Part shown: positions 1 to 8,727 of the stretch, piece by piece
Layout: each line of letters starts with the position of its first letter
Position numbering within the stretch: the stretch's first letter is position 1
Source: Streptomyces sp. WZ-12
GTDB taxonomy: Bacteria; Actinomycetota; Actinomycetes; Streptomycetales; Streptomycetaceae
Direction: 5' to 3'
NCBI RefSeq assembly: GCF_028898845.1
Contig: NZ_CP118574.1
Coordinates: 1,178,001 to 1,242,000, forward strand
Length of the DNA stretch: 64,000 bases
Translations under genes and position numbers: made by a program
The notes under the pieces: model-generated
Database searches by the model: none
What the model was told of the DNA's origin: nothing
What the model saw: only the letters and a program-made list of their open reading frames with translations

Positions 1-1
1 T

Positions 2-1279
2 TCCTGCGTCCTGCTCAAGCACGGCGAGATCTTCCTCAAGGGGCGCAACCGCCGGCTGTTCACCGAGCGGTTGCACGACAACCTCCGGGTGGCGCTGCGC
101 GGTGTCGGCGGATCGACCTGGATCAAGATCGCGCAGAACGTCACCGTGCTGGGCGGCCAGGTGCCGCAGGAGGCACTGGTCGAACGGGCCCGCCGGGTGA
201 TCGGCTTCAACTCCGTCCAGCCGGCGATCCGGGTGGACAGCTCCCTGGACGCCATCACCGCGGCGGCGGTGCGGACGCTCGCCGAGGTGGCCGCCCAACG
301 GCCGGTGGCCAGCTTCGCGGTGCGGGTCAAGCGCCGGGACAAGGCGTTCCCGATGACGTCGTCACGGCTGGCGGCCCACCTGGGGGCCCGGATCCAGGAG
401 GCCCTGGACGGGCTGCCGGTGGACCTCTCCCACCCCGGCCTCCGGCTGGCCGTCGAGATCGACCACAAGGAGACCTATCTGTCCTGGGCCCGGTATCCGG
501 GCCAGGGCGGGCTGCCGGTCGGGACCAGCGGCCGGGCCCTGGTGCTGCTGTCGGGCGGCTACGACTCGCCGGTGGCCGCCTACCGCGCCATGCGCCGCGG
601 TCTGGCCTGCGACTTCGTCCACTTCACGGGCGCCCCGTACACCAACGCGTCCTCGACGTACAAGGCGTACGCGCTGGCCCGGGAACTCAACCGTTACCAG
701 CCGCCGGGCCGGCTGTACGTCATCGCCCTCGGGCGGGCGCAGCGGCAGTTGGCGGTGGTCGGCGCCGGCCGGCTCCAGGTGGTCGCCCAGCGGCGGCTGA
801 TGGTGCGGGCCGCCTCGGCGCTGGCCGTCCGGATCCGGGCGCAGGCACTGGTCACCGGGGACAGCCTGGGTCAGGTGGCCAGCCAGACGCTGGCGAACCT
901 CGTGGCCGTGGACGAGGCCGCCGCGCTCCCCGTCGTCCGGCCCCTGGTCGGCTGGGAGAAGCAGGAGATCATCGACGAGGCCCGCGCCATCGGCACCGCG
1001 GACGTCTCCGTGCTCCCGGACGAGGACTGCTGCCGGCTGCTCGCCCCGCCCCAGGTCAGCACCCGGGCCACACTGCCCCAACTGCACGCGCTGGAAAGCC
1101 GCCTGGACCTCGACGAGCTGATCGCGGAACTGCTGGCCGGCGCCCAGCTCATGCGGCCGGAGGCGGAGGGCGGGGAGGGCGGAGACGGCGCCGGCGGCGC
1201 GGGGGCCCGGGTCGGGAGTGGGTCCACTGCTCCCGGTGACGCCTCGACGCGCGCGGCGCGGGCGTCGGCAACGGTCTGA
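2..1279 (+). CDS. thiI: tRNA 4-thiouridine synthetase ThiI (5' end cut by window)
   Basis: ThiI adenylates uridine-8 of tRNA and transfers sulfur to it; it can also feed sulfur to thiamine thiazole. The frame is open from base 2, so the N-terminus lies outside the window. Visible in order are the end of the ferredoxin-like domain, a THUMP domain, and a PP-loop ATPase domain with SGGYDSPVA near base 550. The usual PP-loop form is SGGIDS. A DEDCC motif near base 1020 matches the DCC region of short ThiI proteins. There is no rhodanese domain, as in archaeal and Gram-positive short forms. The last 40 residues are Gly/Ala-rich and probably disordered. Family assignment is secure; the exact sulfur donor is unknown. 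Confidence 0.9.
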   Translation, partial: SCVLLKHGEIFLKGRNRRLFTERLHDNLRVALRGVGGSTWIKIAQNVTVLGGQVPQEALVERARRVIGFNSVQPAIRVDSSLDAITAAAVRTLAEVAAQRPVASFAVRVKRRDKAFPMTSSRLAAHLGARIQEALDGLPVDLSHPGLRLAVEIDHKETYLSWARYPGQGGLPVGTSGRALVLLSGGYDSPVAAYRAMRRGLACDFVHFTGAPYTNASSTYKAYALARELNRYQPPGRLYVIALGRAQRQLAVVGAGRLQVVAQRRLMVRAASALAVRIRAQALVTGDSLGQVASQTLANLVAVDEAAALPVVRPLVGWEKQEIIDEARAIGTADVSVLPDEDCCRLLAPPQVSTRATLPQLHALESRLDLDELIAELLAGAQLMRPEAEGGEGGDGAGGAGARVGSGSTAPGDASTRAARASATV

Positions 1280-1287
1280 GGGCGCTC

Positions 1288-1313
1288 CCCCGACTTGGCG
1301 AGGGCCCGTCGGG
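1288..1313. terminator. possible weak terminator between convergent thiI and the ArsR gene
   Basis: CCCGAC at 1288-1293 pairs with GTCGGG at 1308-1313 around a 14-nt loop, in the 41-bp gap between two convergent genes. The stem is short and has no U-tract, so this is a weak call based mainly on position. Confidence 0.3.
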
Positions 1314-1320
1314 ACGTGGG

Positions 1321-2127
1321 TCAGGACCGGGCCTGCGGCTCGGGCTCCTGGAGCAGTTCGCCCGTCTCCAACAGGGTCTTGAGGTTGGACAACAGGGCGG
1401 GCCAACCGTTCTGGATCATGCCGCGGGCCGTGGAGTCGGCGGCGAACCCGTCGTGGACCACGGTGAGCTTCACCATGTCGCCGAGCGGCTCGATCTCGAA
1501 CGTCACCTTGGAGCGCGGCTCGGCCGCCAACTCGGCCTGGACGCCCTCGGCGACGCCCATGCGCCGGGCCCACTCCGGCGTGAAGGTGTGCCAGGTGTAG
1601 GACAGTCTCCGGTGCGGGCTGGACTCCAGGACGACCTGCTCGGGGTGGGCCGTGGCGGCGCCGCCCTCGTTCCAGGTCATGGCCGACCCGGCGCGCCAGT
1701 CCGTGTCGAACTCCACGCCCCAGTAGCGACTGGTGAAGGCCGGGTCGGTGAGGGCCTGCCAGAGCCGCTCCGGCGTGGTCCGGATGTAGGTGGTGTAGAC
1801 GAACGCGTTGCTGTCCATGGGTGGCGTCTCCAGTGCGCGTGTGAGGTCGGCGAGGGCGCGTGCCCGGTCGCGGTCGTAGTGGCTGAGCCAACGGTCAGCA
1901 AGGGCGTTGATCGGCTCGGCGTTGAGGTAGTGCAGCTTCTCCCGCCCGCGCCGGAGCGTGGTGATCAGGTTGGCCGCCTCCAGCACGGCCAGGTGCTTGC
2001 TCACCGACTGCCGGGTCATCTCCAGCTCCGCGCACAGCTCCCGCAGGCTCTGTCCGTTGCGGGCGTTGAGGCTGTCCAGCAACCGGCGGCGCCCCGCGTC
2101 GGCCAGCGCCCTGAAGACCTCGTCCAT
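1321..2127 (-). CDS. ArsR-type HTH regulator fused to an SRPBCC (AHSA1-like) domain
   Basis: The N-terminal ~100 residues form a winged helix of the ArsR type (LADAGRRRLLDSL, then a recognition helix with TRQSVSKHLAVLE). Residues ~105-250 are an SRPBCC/START-like ligand pocket of the AHSA1 type (YIRTTPERLWQALTDPAF, SRYWGVEFD). This two-domain fusion is common in actinobacteria, where the second domain probably binds a hydrophobic ligand. The ATG at 2127 follows a purine-rich stretch. The gene is monocistronic and convergent with thiI. Two palindromes just upstream (2157-2205) suggest it represses itself. No metal-binding cysteine motif typical of metal-sensing ArsR proteins is seen. Confidence 0.85.
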   Translation of the reverse strand: MDEVFRALADAGRRRLLDSLNARNGQSLRELCAELEMTRQSVSKHLAVLEAANLITTLRRGREKLHYLNAEPINALADRWLSHYDRDRARALADLTRALETPPMDSNAFVYTTYIRTTPERLWQALTDPAFTSRYWGVEFDTDWRAGSAMTWNEGGAATAHPEQVVLESSPHRRLSYTWHTFTPEWARRMGVAEGVQAELAAEPRSKVTFEIEPLGDMVKLTVVHDGFAADSTARGMIQNGWPALLSNLKTLLETGELLQEPEPQARS

Positions 2128-2156
2128 GGCCCGTGTCTCTCCTGCCCCACCCCTTT

Positions 2157-2205
2157 ATGCAACCGGTTGGCTGCATAAAAAAGATAGGCAGCCATTTGGC
2201 TGCAT
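2157..2205 (-). promoter_or_regulatory. probable autoregulatory operators of the ArsR/SRPBCC gene
   Basis: An imperfect palindrome, ATGCAACCGGTTGGCTGCAT (2157-2176), is followed by a cleaner one, GCAGCCA-TT-TGGCTGC (2188-2203). The decamer TTGGCTGCAT occurs in both (2167-2176 and 2196-2205), 29 bp apart. The A/T-rich spacer between them (2175-2186) is a likely -10 region for the leftward gene. Operator function is inferred. Confidence 0.55.
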
Positions 2206-2400
2206 GTCAATCGGGGCGGTGGCACCCCAGGGCGGGGACGGCCACCGAACCCGAGCGGGCAGGCAGCCCCGGCGGAGCGTGCGACAGCGACAACACGCCT
2301 TCTGTACAAGTGAGTTGGTCGCCGCCCAACAAGCCAGTGAGCAGCCTCCGCGCGCCGACCGCCGGCTCGGTCCGCGATCTCGATCCGGCGGGGGCGCGGG

Positions 2401-2610
2401 CTCGTCCTTCGGGGCGGTCGCGGTCGGCACCCCGTCGGTCAGACGCGACCGGTACGCGAACCGGCCGGTCCTGCGGGTCGTCCGGCGCAGCACGCCCCCG
2501 CTCCCGCACTCCTGGTACGCGCCGGTGATGCGCAGTTCCCGGTCGCCGATCTCGACGCCGACGCCCGCGCGCCGAACGCCGGTCAGTTCGGCCTCGCCGA
2601 CCTGGGTGTT
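2401..2610 (-). pseudogene. degenerate Hsp20 (alpha-crystallin) remnant
   Basis: Minus-strand translation of this span reads as a decayed copy of the Hsp20 encoded at 3358-3762. TGVRRAGVGVEIGDRELRITG parallels PGIRRADLDVEVGEHEVSISG, RRTGRFAYRS parallels RPTGQFEYRA, and TDGVPTATAPK parallels TDGILTVTIPK. About 15 residues before TDG are missing, the N-terminal arm is unrecognisable, and no stop follows the C-terminal motif for another 240 bases. All matching pieces lie in one frame, so decay was by deletion and substitution rather than frameshift. It is probably an old tandem duplicate of the downstream Hsp20 gene. Confidence 0.6.
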
Positions 2611-2642
2611 CTGTCCGGGGAGGTTGTGGACGGGGCGCCACC

Positions 2643-2939
2643 TCAGCCGAAGAGCCCGGGCACCCGGATCGTCCGCACCGGCCGCTTGGGCTTCGGCTCC
2701 TGGCGCGGCGGCAGTCGACCGCCCGGCAGCTCATCGGCCCGCGGGGGCTGGTCGACGCCACTCGACGCACTCCCGGAACGTCCGGAACTCCCGGCGCTGT
2801 TGGGCGAGTTGCCGGTGGCGTCCGGCCCACCGACACGACCCGGGTTCCCGCCGCCCCGGCCGGGCTTCCCGACCCGCCCCGACTGTCCGACTCCCGCGGC
2901 CCCCGCGCGCTGCCGGCGCGCCGCCGCTCGGCGTCCCAT
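2643..2939 (-). CDS. small low-complexity protein of unknown function
   Basis: A 98-residue frame starts 4 bp after the DUF1918 gene on the same strand. It is rich in Gly, Arg, Ser and Pro, with no recognisable domain, and ends KRPVRTIRVPGLFG. Third positions are mostly G or C, especially in the last 30 codons, which supports coding, but low-complexity frames in such DNA can be spurious. If real it is probably disordered and co-transcribed with the DUF1918 gene. Confidence 0.3.
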   Translation of the reverse strand: MGRRAAARRQRAGAAGVGQSGRVGKPGRGGGNPGRVGGPDATGNSPNSAGSSGRSGSASSGVDQPPRADELPGGRLPPRQEPKPKRPVRTIRVPGLFG

Positions 2940-2943
2940 GGGG

Positions 2944-3171
2944 CTACACCGTGTGCCGGGGCGCGTCGCTCCGCGCGGGGCGCGCCCCGGCGGTGCCTTC
3001 GGTGACGCAGCCCGGGCCGGGGAAGATCTCCGTCTCGTGGCCGTCCTCGTAGCGCACCCGGTACGGGGGTTCGCCGTTGCGGCCGAGCACCTCGACCACC
3101 GTGGCCCGGTGCTCCGGGCTGCCCACCGCGCGTCCGGTGATGCGCAGTACGTCTCCCTTGTGCGCCTGCAT
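2944..3171 (-). CDS. DUF1918 domain protein
   Basis: A 75-residue protein beginning MQAHKGDVLRITG and carrying the DUF1918 signature (GxxxR.A.V.EVLG, PPYRVRYEDGHE, FPGPGC). This SH3-like domain is common in actinobacteria next to stress genes; its biochemical role is not established. The ATG at 3171 has AAGGG nine bases upstream; a GTG six bases earlier is possible but too close to that site. It lies in the stress block between Hsp20 genes and a CBS protein. Confidence 0.8.
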   Translation of the reverse strand: MQAHKGDVLRITGRAVGSPEHRATVVEVLGRNGEPPYRVRYEDGHETEIFPGPGCVTEGTAGARPARSDAPRHTV

Positions 3172-3357
3172 CGCCACTCACCCTTCCCTGCACTGCCGTG
3201 ACTGTCCGCGCACGCCGTTTCGGGCGTGCGCCGCGCCTCCTTCCAGTGTGCGTGCGTCGCCGCGCACCGCACGGGGGCGGTGGCCGGCCGCCGGGCGGGC
3301 GCGGTGCCGGTCCGCGGCGGCGACCGGCGGCGGCGAGCACGGCGCCGCCGGCCCGGT

Positions 3358-3762
3358 TCAGCCCCGGATCTCGATGTGGCGCGGCTTGGTGGCCTGCGCC
3401 TTCGGGATCGTCACGGTGAGGATGCCGTCCGTGAGCGAGGCGGTCACGTCACCGGACCGCACGTCCACCGGGAGCGGCGCCCGGTACTCGAACTGCCCGG
3501 TGGGGCGGCCGCGGTGGCGCAGCGCACCGGCCCGCTCGGACTTTCTGAGCTCCCCGGAGATGCTCACCTCGTGCTCGCCGACCTCGACGTCGAGGTCCGC
3601 GCGCCGGATGCCGGGCGGTTCGCACTCGACGACGTACGCCTCGTCGGTCTCGGGCAGGTCGGCCGGCGGGGCGAAGGCCGGCGCCTCGGCCAGCGGCGGG
3701 GTGAACGCGGCGGACTCCAGGGAGTGGTTCATCCGGTCGAGCAGTTCCTGGAACTCGGCCAT
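3358..3762 (-). CDS. Hsp20 / alpha-crystallin family small heat-shock protein
   Basis: A 134-residue chaperone with a complete alpha-crystallin domain (about residues 38-132): YVVECEPPGIRRADLDVEVG, the SGE loop, YRAPLPVDV and the closing beta strand LTDGILTVTIPKA. Such proteins hold unfolding proteins in an ATP-independent way for refolding by DnaK. The C-terminus, HIEIRG, contains the I-x-I anchor used for oligomerisation. It begins 17 bp after the ATPase gene on the same strand and is probably co-transcribed with it. The 186 bp between it and the DUF1918 gene hold nothing else recognised. Confidence 0.9.
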   Translation of the reverse strand: MAEFQELLDRMNHSLESAAFTPPLAEAPAFAPPADLPETDEAYVVECEPPGIRRADLDVEVGEHEVSISGELRKSERAGALRHRGRPTGQFEYRAPLPVDVRSGDVTASLTDGILTVTIPKAQATKPRHIEIRG

Positions 3763-3779
3763 CGGTCAGGAGCGGGGGC

Positions 3780-5270
3780 TCACTCGCCGTGGTAGAGCCG
3801 GTCCGCGCCGACCAGCAGGACCTCGCCCTTGGCCTCGGCGGCGCGCAGCTCCGGGCCGAAGCCGACGCCGCTGTAACAGGTGAGCACGGTCCGGCCGGTG
3901 TCCTCCCCGGCCGCGGTGACCAGGGCGAGGATCCGGCGCAGCCGGTCCAGGTGCGGGACGTCCATGGCCTCGTTCCAGCGGGCCAGTCCGACCGAGAGCA
4001 GCGCGCCGGGCCGCCCGTCGGCGGTGCCCCGGACGACGACCTCGGCGTCGAGCCGGGCGTTCCCCTCCGGGTCGGGGACGGTGCCGCGGACGGCCGTGTG
4101 CACCGCGCCGCCGAAGGTGTCCCAGGCGGCGTACTGGGTGACCCACTCCCGGCAGAGCTGGGCGAAGTGTGGGGCGGCCACCGTGGCGTCGAAGTCCGGG
4201 CGGATCCGGCGCCACACCTGGGCCGTCTCCTCCTGCTCCAGTGCCGCGCGGTGCGGCCAGGCGATGGCGTGCTCGAAGGCGAGCAGCGGTTCGGCGATGC
4301 GGTAGCGGGTCAGCCCGGGCCGGAACGCGTCGGCCTCGTCGTGCAGCAGTCCGTGGTGGCGCATCGCGGCCAGGACGTGGGAGACGTCGTGGAGCGAGGC
4401 GCCGAGGCGGTCGGCGATCCCGCCGGGGGTGGAGCGGCCGCCGGCGATGGCGACCAGGACGGAGTGGCACAGCGCGCGGTCCGCGTAGTCGCCCTCCTGC
4501 TCCAGCAGGTGGCGGGCCTCCCAGAACAGCGGCACCCGGGGGTTGAGGACGGTCCGGCAGAGCCAGGCGTCGAAGTCGTCCGGGCCGGCGGGGGCGTCGT
4601 CACAGACCAGGTCGCCGCGGTAGGCGGGGGTGCCGCCGACGACGGCGTGCACCTGCACGGCGAGCCGGGGCGCCCGGATGCCCCAGAAGCGGGCCGCCTT
4701 GCGGAAGCCGAACGGCCGCACCGCCACCTCCAGGGAGGCCAGGCCGTGCAGCGAGGAGGGGCCGCCGAACAGCCGGCGGATGACGGCGGGGCTGGCGCCG
4801 CTGAGGATCAGGCGGGTGCGGTTGTGCGGGCGCTCCTGGTGCACGCGGAGGAAGGCGCAGTGCAGGAGCGAGGAGAGCGCGGGGCTGTGTCCGACGAGTT
4901 CGGGGAAGTCGTCGATGATCACCACGGCGGGGCGCTCGTCGCCCAGCGCGAGCAGTGCCTCGGCGGCCTCGTCCCAGCGGTGCCAGTGCGGCGGCCGGTC
5001 GGCCCCGGTGTGCTCGGCGAGCCGCTCCGCCAGGCGCCGCAGGGACTCCGCCTCAGCCGCCGCCTGCCCGTCGAAGTAGAAGCCGCCGGTGGCCCGGCTG
5101 AGCGCCTCCAGCAGGACGGTCTTGCCCTGGCGGCGCTGCCCCGAGACCAGCGCGAGGGTGGTCCCGGGGCGGTCGTCGCAGGCGAAGCGCGCGAGGTCCG
5201 TCCACTCTTCCGCGCGGTCGAAGATCCGGTCGGGCCGGACCGGCAGGGTCGTGGCATCCGATGGCGACAC
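3780..5270 (-). CDS. P-loop ATPase with C-terminal DUF234-like region
   Basis: A 496-residue protein of the archaeal-type ATPase group. The Walker A is GQRRQGKT (residue ~45), Walker B is AVVIIDDFPE (residue ~117), and a sensor-like LILSGAS follows. A winged-helix region comes after (STPGGIADRLGASLHDVSHVL), and the C-terminal ~130 residues resemble the DUF234 nuclease-like domain (FAQLCREWV, LDAEVVVRG). The GTG start is preceded by GAGGGGAG at 8 bases. Members are common in archaea and actinobacteria but their substrate is generally unknown. Linkage to Hsp20 suggests a stress function, which is inference. Confidence 0.75.
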   Translation of the reverse strand: MSPSDATTLPVRPDRIFDRAEEWTDLARFACDDRPGTTLALVSGQRRQGKTVLLEALSRATGGFYFDGQAAAEAESLRRLAERLAEHTGADRPPHWHRWDEAAEALLALGDERPAVVIIDDFPELVGHSPALSSLLHCAFLRVHQERPHNRTRLILSGASPAVIRRLFGGPSSLHGLASLEVAVRPFGFRKAARFWGIRAPRLAVQVHAVVGGTPAYRGDLVCDDAPAGPDDFDAWLCRTVLNPRVPLFWEARHLLEQEGDYADRALCHSVLVAIAGGRSTPGGIADRLGASLHDVSHVLAAMRHHGLLHDEADAFRPGLTRYRIAEPLLAFEHAIAWPHRAALEQEETAQVWRRIRPDFDATVAAPHFAQLCREWVTQYAAWDTFGGAVHTAVRGTVPDPEGNARLDAEVVVRGTADGRPGALLSVGLARWNEAMDVPHLDRLRRILALVTAAGEDTGRTVLTCYSGVGFGPELRAAEAKGEVLLVGADRLYHGE

Positions 5271-5420
5271 GGGCCCGCTCCCCTCGTTACGGGCCGCCGG
5301 CGGCGGCCGGCGGCCGGCCTTGCTGTCCGTACGGGTCGCTGTGGGTCAAGTACACCTCCGGCGTCCGGCCGCTGTCCGCCCCGGTGGGCCGTACGGGGCA
5401 CCGCGCTCGGGGGCCGCCGA

Positions 5421-6083
5421 TCAGCTCGGTTCGGGGGCCGGCTGTCCGGGGCGGGCGGGGGTGGCGTCGGGCACGCCGCCGTACCCGGTGGCGTCGTCGC
5501 GCGCGTACGTGAGCCGGTCGACCACCTCGATGACGCCGTCCACGTTCTCGCAGAGCCGGACCGCGATCGGGAGCAGGCTCTTGCGCTCCAGGGTGCCGGT
5601 GAGGGTCACGGTGCCGTCGGCGACGTCGACGGTGACCGCGGACGGTGAGACGCCGAGCGTGCGGGTCAGCACCTCCTCCAGGATCTCCTCCTGGATCGCC
5701 CGGTCCCGGCGCAGGAAGAGCTGGACGAGGTCGCTGCGGCTGATCACGCCGATGAGCCGCTCGGCGTCGTCGACGACGGGGAGCCGCTTGACCTTGCGCT
5801 GCTCCATCGTCCGGGCCGCCTCGACCACGCTCCACTCCGGCCGCGCCACCACGGCCGGGCTGGTCATGATCGCCTCGGCGGTGGCGGCGCCGGCCTTGGA
5901 GAGCTGCCGGCGCAGCAGGTCGGCTTCGGAGACCACGCCCACCGGTCGCCCGTCGTCGTCGACGACCGGTACGGCGGTGATGTCGTACTCGTCGAGCAGC
6001 CGCGCGATCTCCCGGAAGAGGGTGCCGCGCTGGACGGTGACGGCGTTGGGGGTCATCAGGTCGGCCACTCTGCGGTGCCTCAT
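5421..6083 (-). CDS. CBS-pair and BON domain protein
   Basis: A 220-residue cytoplasmic protein. Two CBS motifs (about residues 5-60 and 80-135; MTPNAVTV..., VSEADLL, ...VVDDAERLIGVISRSDLV) form a Bateman module that usually binds adenine nucleotides. A BON domain follows (residues ~148-205; VADGTVTLTGTLERKSLLPIAVRL). The architecture is frequent in Streptomyces and near mycobacterial hypoxia-regulon genes. The gene sits alone between the ATPase and the universal stress gene, all on the minus strand. The 150 bp downstream (5271-5420) hold no convincing gene. Confidence 0.85.
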   Translation of the reverse strand: MRHRRVADLMTPNAVTVQRGTLFREIARLLDEYDITAVPVVDDDGRPVGVVSEADLLRRQLSKAGAATAEAIMTSPAVVARPEWSVVEAARTMEQRKVKRLPVVDDAERLIGVISRSDLVQLFLRRDRAIQEEILEEVLTRTLGVSPSAVTVDVADGTVTLTGTLERKSLLPIAVRLCENVDGVIEVVDRLTYARDDATGYGGVPDATPARPGQPAPEPS

Positions 6084-6231
6084 GGTGGGCCACTACCTCC
6101 GGATGTGCCTGGTTCGGTCGGCCCCGGCCGGTTTCGACCGGAGTCCTCATCTTCATGATCCCGCGTCGGGCCGCCGAACGGCGCACGGGATCCGGGTGCG
6201 ACGACGCAGCGGTGCCGCGGCGGCGGCCCGG

Positions 6232-7107
6232 CTAGTCGTCCGGGACGACGGCGACGGGGCAGGTCACGTGGTGGACGGCGGCATGGACGACGGGGCCGAT
6301 GCGGGGTGCGAGCCGTCGCCCATGCCGCCGGCGGCCGACCACCAGGAGCCCGGCCCCGTCCGCGGCCTCGACGACGGCCCTGGCCGGGCTGTCCGACAGC
6401 AGGGTCGGCTGCACCGGCACGTCGGGGAACCGCGCCCGCCAGGGGTCGAGCGCCACCCGCAGCTCGTTCTCCGCGGCCGTGGTCACCTCGGCCGCGGCGT
6501 CCGGGTCGACGCCCCAGGGGGTGTAGACCCGCACCGGGAACGGGCGGCCGTGCACCACCTGGAGCAGGACCCCGCGGCCGGCCGCCGCGTCGAAGGCGAA
6601 CGCCAGTAGCCGCGGGGCCGGCCCGCTGAGGCTGACCCCGACCACGACCCGCGGCCCGGAGACCGCCGTCTCCGCCGGCGTCCCCGGCGCATCGGCCCGG
6701 ACGAGGACGACCGGGCCCGCGGCCCGCGCCACCACGCTCAGGCTGATGTCACCGAGGACGAAGCTCTTCCAGGCCGACAGGGCCCGGGAGCCCAGGACCA
6801 GCAGTCGGGACTCCTCGGCGGCCCGCAGCAGCGCCGGCTCCGGCTCGTCCCCGACGAGGTCCTCGATGATCCGCAGGTGCGGGTGGCGGGCCCGGACCGC
6901 GTCCGTGGCGGCGCGGACGACCTGGCGGGCGTAGACGTTCTGGTCCCGCTCGGGGGCGGTGTCCGGCGCCTGGGCGGCCAGCAGGATCCAGGCGTGCAAC
7001 AGCCGCAGCACGGCTCCCCGTCGGTGGGCCTCGTCGGCGGCCCACCGCGCCGCGGCCAGGCTCTCCGCCGAGCCGTCGAGCCCGACGGTGATGATCTCCG
7101 GCTCCAT
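6232..7107 (-). CDS. tandem-domain universal stress protein
   Basis: A 291-residue protein with two UspA domains (about residues 1-140 and 155-290). Each starts with a typical strand (IITVGLDGSAES; RVVVGVSLSGP) and ends with an ATP-binding type loop (VLGSRALSAWKSFVLGDIS; VVGRRRHGRRLAPRIG). Double-domain Usp proteins are abundant in actinobacteria and are induced by hypoxia or stationary phase. The ATG at 7107 was chosen because GAGGGA lies 6 bases upstream and because UspA homology starts there; the frame extends upstream without homology. Confidence 0.88.
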   Translation of the reverse strand: MEPEIITVGLDGSAESLAAARWAADEAHRRGAVLRLLHAWILLAAQAPDTAPERDQNVYARQVVRAATDAVRARHPHLRIIEDLVGDEPEPALLRAAEESRLLVLGSRALSAWKSFVLGDISLSVVARAAGPVVLVRADAPGTPAETAVSGPRVVVGVSLSGPAPRLLAFAFDAAAGRGVLLQVVHGRPFPVRVYTPWGVDPDAAAEVTTAAENELRVALDPWRARFPDVPVQPTLLSDSPARAVVEAADGAGLLVVGRRRHGRRLAPRIGPVVHAAVHHVTCPVAVVPDD

Positions 7108-7260
7108 GGCTGTCCCTCGACACGAACGGTGGGCGACGCCCTCGCCCCGCGGGCCGGGGCACCGGCCCCGCGCTATCGAGCCTGCGCGCCCGCGCCCGGC
7201 ATGGCCAGTGGGCCGAAGGTCACCAGGTGGGGGCCGCATGCCCCGGGTCTACGGGGGCCG

Positions 7261-8727
7261 TCATCCCTCGGCCGGAGCCCCCTGCGGCCCGTCGGCCGGA
7301 GCGCTCTTTGGCAGGGTGACCGTGAACGCCGTCCGCCCGGGTCGGCTGGCCAGGGCGACCGTGCCGCGGTGCGCGGTGACCACCGCGTGCACGATGGCCA
7401 GGCCCAGTCCGGTGCCGCCGGCGGCGCGGGAGCGGCCGTGGTCGGCGCGGACGAACCGGCCGAAGACCTCGGGCCGGAGCTCGTCCGGGACCCCCGGGCC
7501 GTCGTCCGCGACGGTCAGTCGTACGGTCCCGGAGGCGGCCCTCAGCCGTACCGTGACGGCGGTTCCGGCGGGGGTGTGGGTCCGGGCGTTGGCCAGGAGG
7601 TTGCCGAGGACCTGGTGCAGCCGGTGCTCGTCGCCGATGACCGTCACCGCCGTCTCGGGCAGGTCCAGCAGCCAGCGGTGGTCGGGGCCGGCCGCCCGGG
7701 CGTCGTCCGTCGCGACCAGGACCAGGCGGGTCAGGTCGACGGGCGTCTGCTCCAGGGCGCGGCCGGCGTCGAGCCGGGCGAGCAACAGCAGGTCGTCGAC
7801 GAGGCGGCTCATCCGTTCCGATTCCGCGTTGATGCGCTCCAGCGCGTGCCGGACCTCGCCGGGCACCGGGCCGCGGTGGCGGAGGGCGAGTTCGGCGTGG
7901 CCGCGGACGTTGGCCACCGGGGTGCGCAGTTCGTGGCTGGCGTCGGCGGCGAACTGGCGCAGCCGCTCCTCGCTGGCCTGGCGGCGTTCCAGGGCGTTGC
8001 CGACGTGGCCGAGCATCCGGTTCAGGGCGGTGCCGACCCGGCCGACCTCGGTCCGCGGGTCGACCACCGGCACCGGCGCCGGCATGGCCACCTCCCCACT
8101 GGCGAGCGGCAGTTCCGCCACTCCGGCCGCGGTGGCGGTCACCCGCCGCAGGGGGCGCAGGGACAGTCGCACCCACAGCGCCCCGACGACGCCCGTGGCC
8201 AGGAGTGCCCCGCCGAAGACGGCCGCCTCCACCGCTTCCAGCCGGTGCACGGTCTCCTCCACCGGGTGCATCGGCAGCCCGGTGACCAGGATGTCGCCGT
8301 CGTCCCCGGACACCGCGTTGAGCCGGTAGGCGCCGACCGCGGAGAGGTGGACGGTGCGCCCGGTGCCGTCGGTCGGCAGTGCGGCCAGTGCGCCGAGGTC
8401 GTGGGCGGTGAGCGGCACCCGGGCGTCGTTGGTCTGCCGCACGACGGCGGCCTGCGTGGGGGCGCCGCGCAGCAGCCGCGCCCCGAAGGTGCCGTTCGCC
8501 TGGCCGCGGGTGTCGGGCTGGTTGTCGGCGTCGGGCTTCGCCTCGTGCTCCAGGCTGGCGGCGAACCGGCCGGCGGAGGCGGACAGTTGCTGGTCCAGGC
8601 GCCCCACGAGGAACCCCCGGAGGGCGAGCACGGTGGTGACGCCGACGGCCGCGCAGGCGAGCGCGAGGAGCGCGACGAGCCCGGCGGTGAGCTGGCCGCG
8701 CAGGCTGCGCGGGAGCGGCGACCTCAT
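7261..8727 (-). CDS. two-component sensor histidine kinase (HAMP, HisKA)
   Basis: A 488-residue membrane kinase. TM1 is about residues 12-37, an extracytoplasmic sensor follows to ~165, TM2 is ~170-192, then HAMP. The phospho-acceptor H-box is FAADASHELRTPVANV (around residue 275). The ATP-binding domain shows NLLANARTHTP (N box), DDGPGVP (G1) and GTGLGLAIV (G2). The ATG overlaps the stop of the upstream response regulator by four bases, so the two are translationally coupled. The input signal is unknown. The adjacent divergent redox operon is the obvious candidate target. Confidence 0.92.
   Translation of the reverse strand: MRSPLPRSLRGQLTAGLVALLALACAAVGVTTVLALRGFLVGRLDQQLSASAGRFAASLEHEAKPDADNQPDTRGQANGTFGARLLRGAPTQAAVVRQTNDARVPLTAHDLGALAALPTDGTGRTVHLSAVGAYRLNAVSGDDGDILVTGLPMHPVEETVHRLEAVEAAVFGGALLATGVVGALWVRLSLRPLRRVTATAAGVAELPLASGEVAMPAPVPVVDPRTEVGRVGTALNRMLGHVGNALERRQASEERLRQFAADASHELRTPVANVRGHAELALRHRGPVPGEVRHALERINAESERMSRLVDDLLLLARLDAGRALEQTPVDLTRLVLVATDDARAAGPDHRWLLDLPETAVTVIGDEHRLHQVLGNLLANARTHTPAGTAVTVRLRAASGTVRLTVADDGPGVPDELRPEVFGRFVRADHGRSRAAGGTGLGLAIVHAVVTAHRGTVALASRPGRTAFTVTLPKSAPADGPQGAPAEG

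Noticed and set aside
5287..5420. Short minus-strand tail reading VYLTHSDPYGQQGRPPAAAGGP before the stop at 5287
   Set aside because: It looks protein-like, but the only nearby start gives about 22 residues with a badly spaced ribosome site and no homology.
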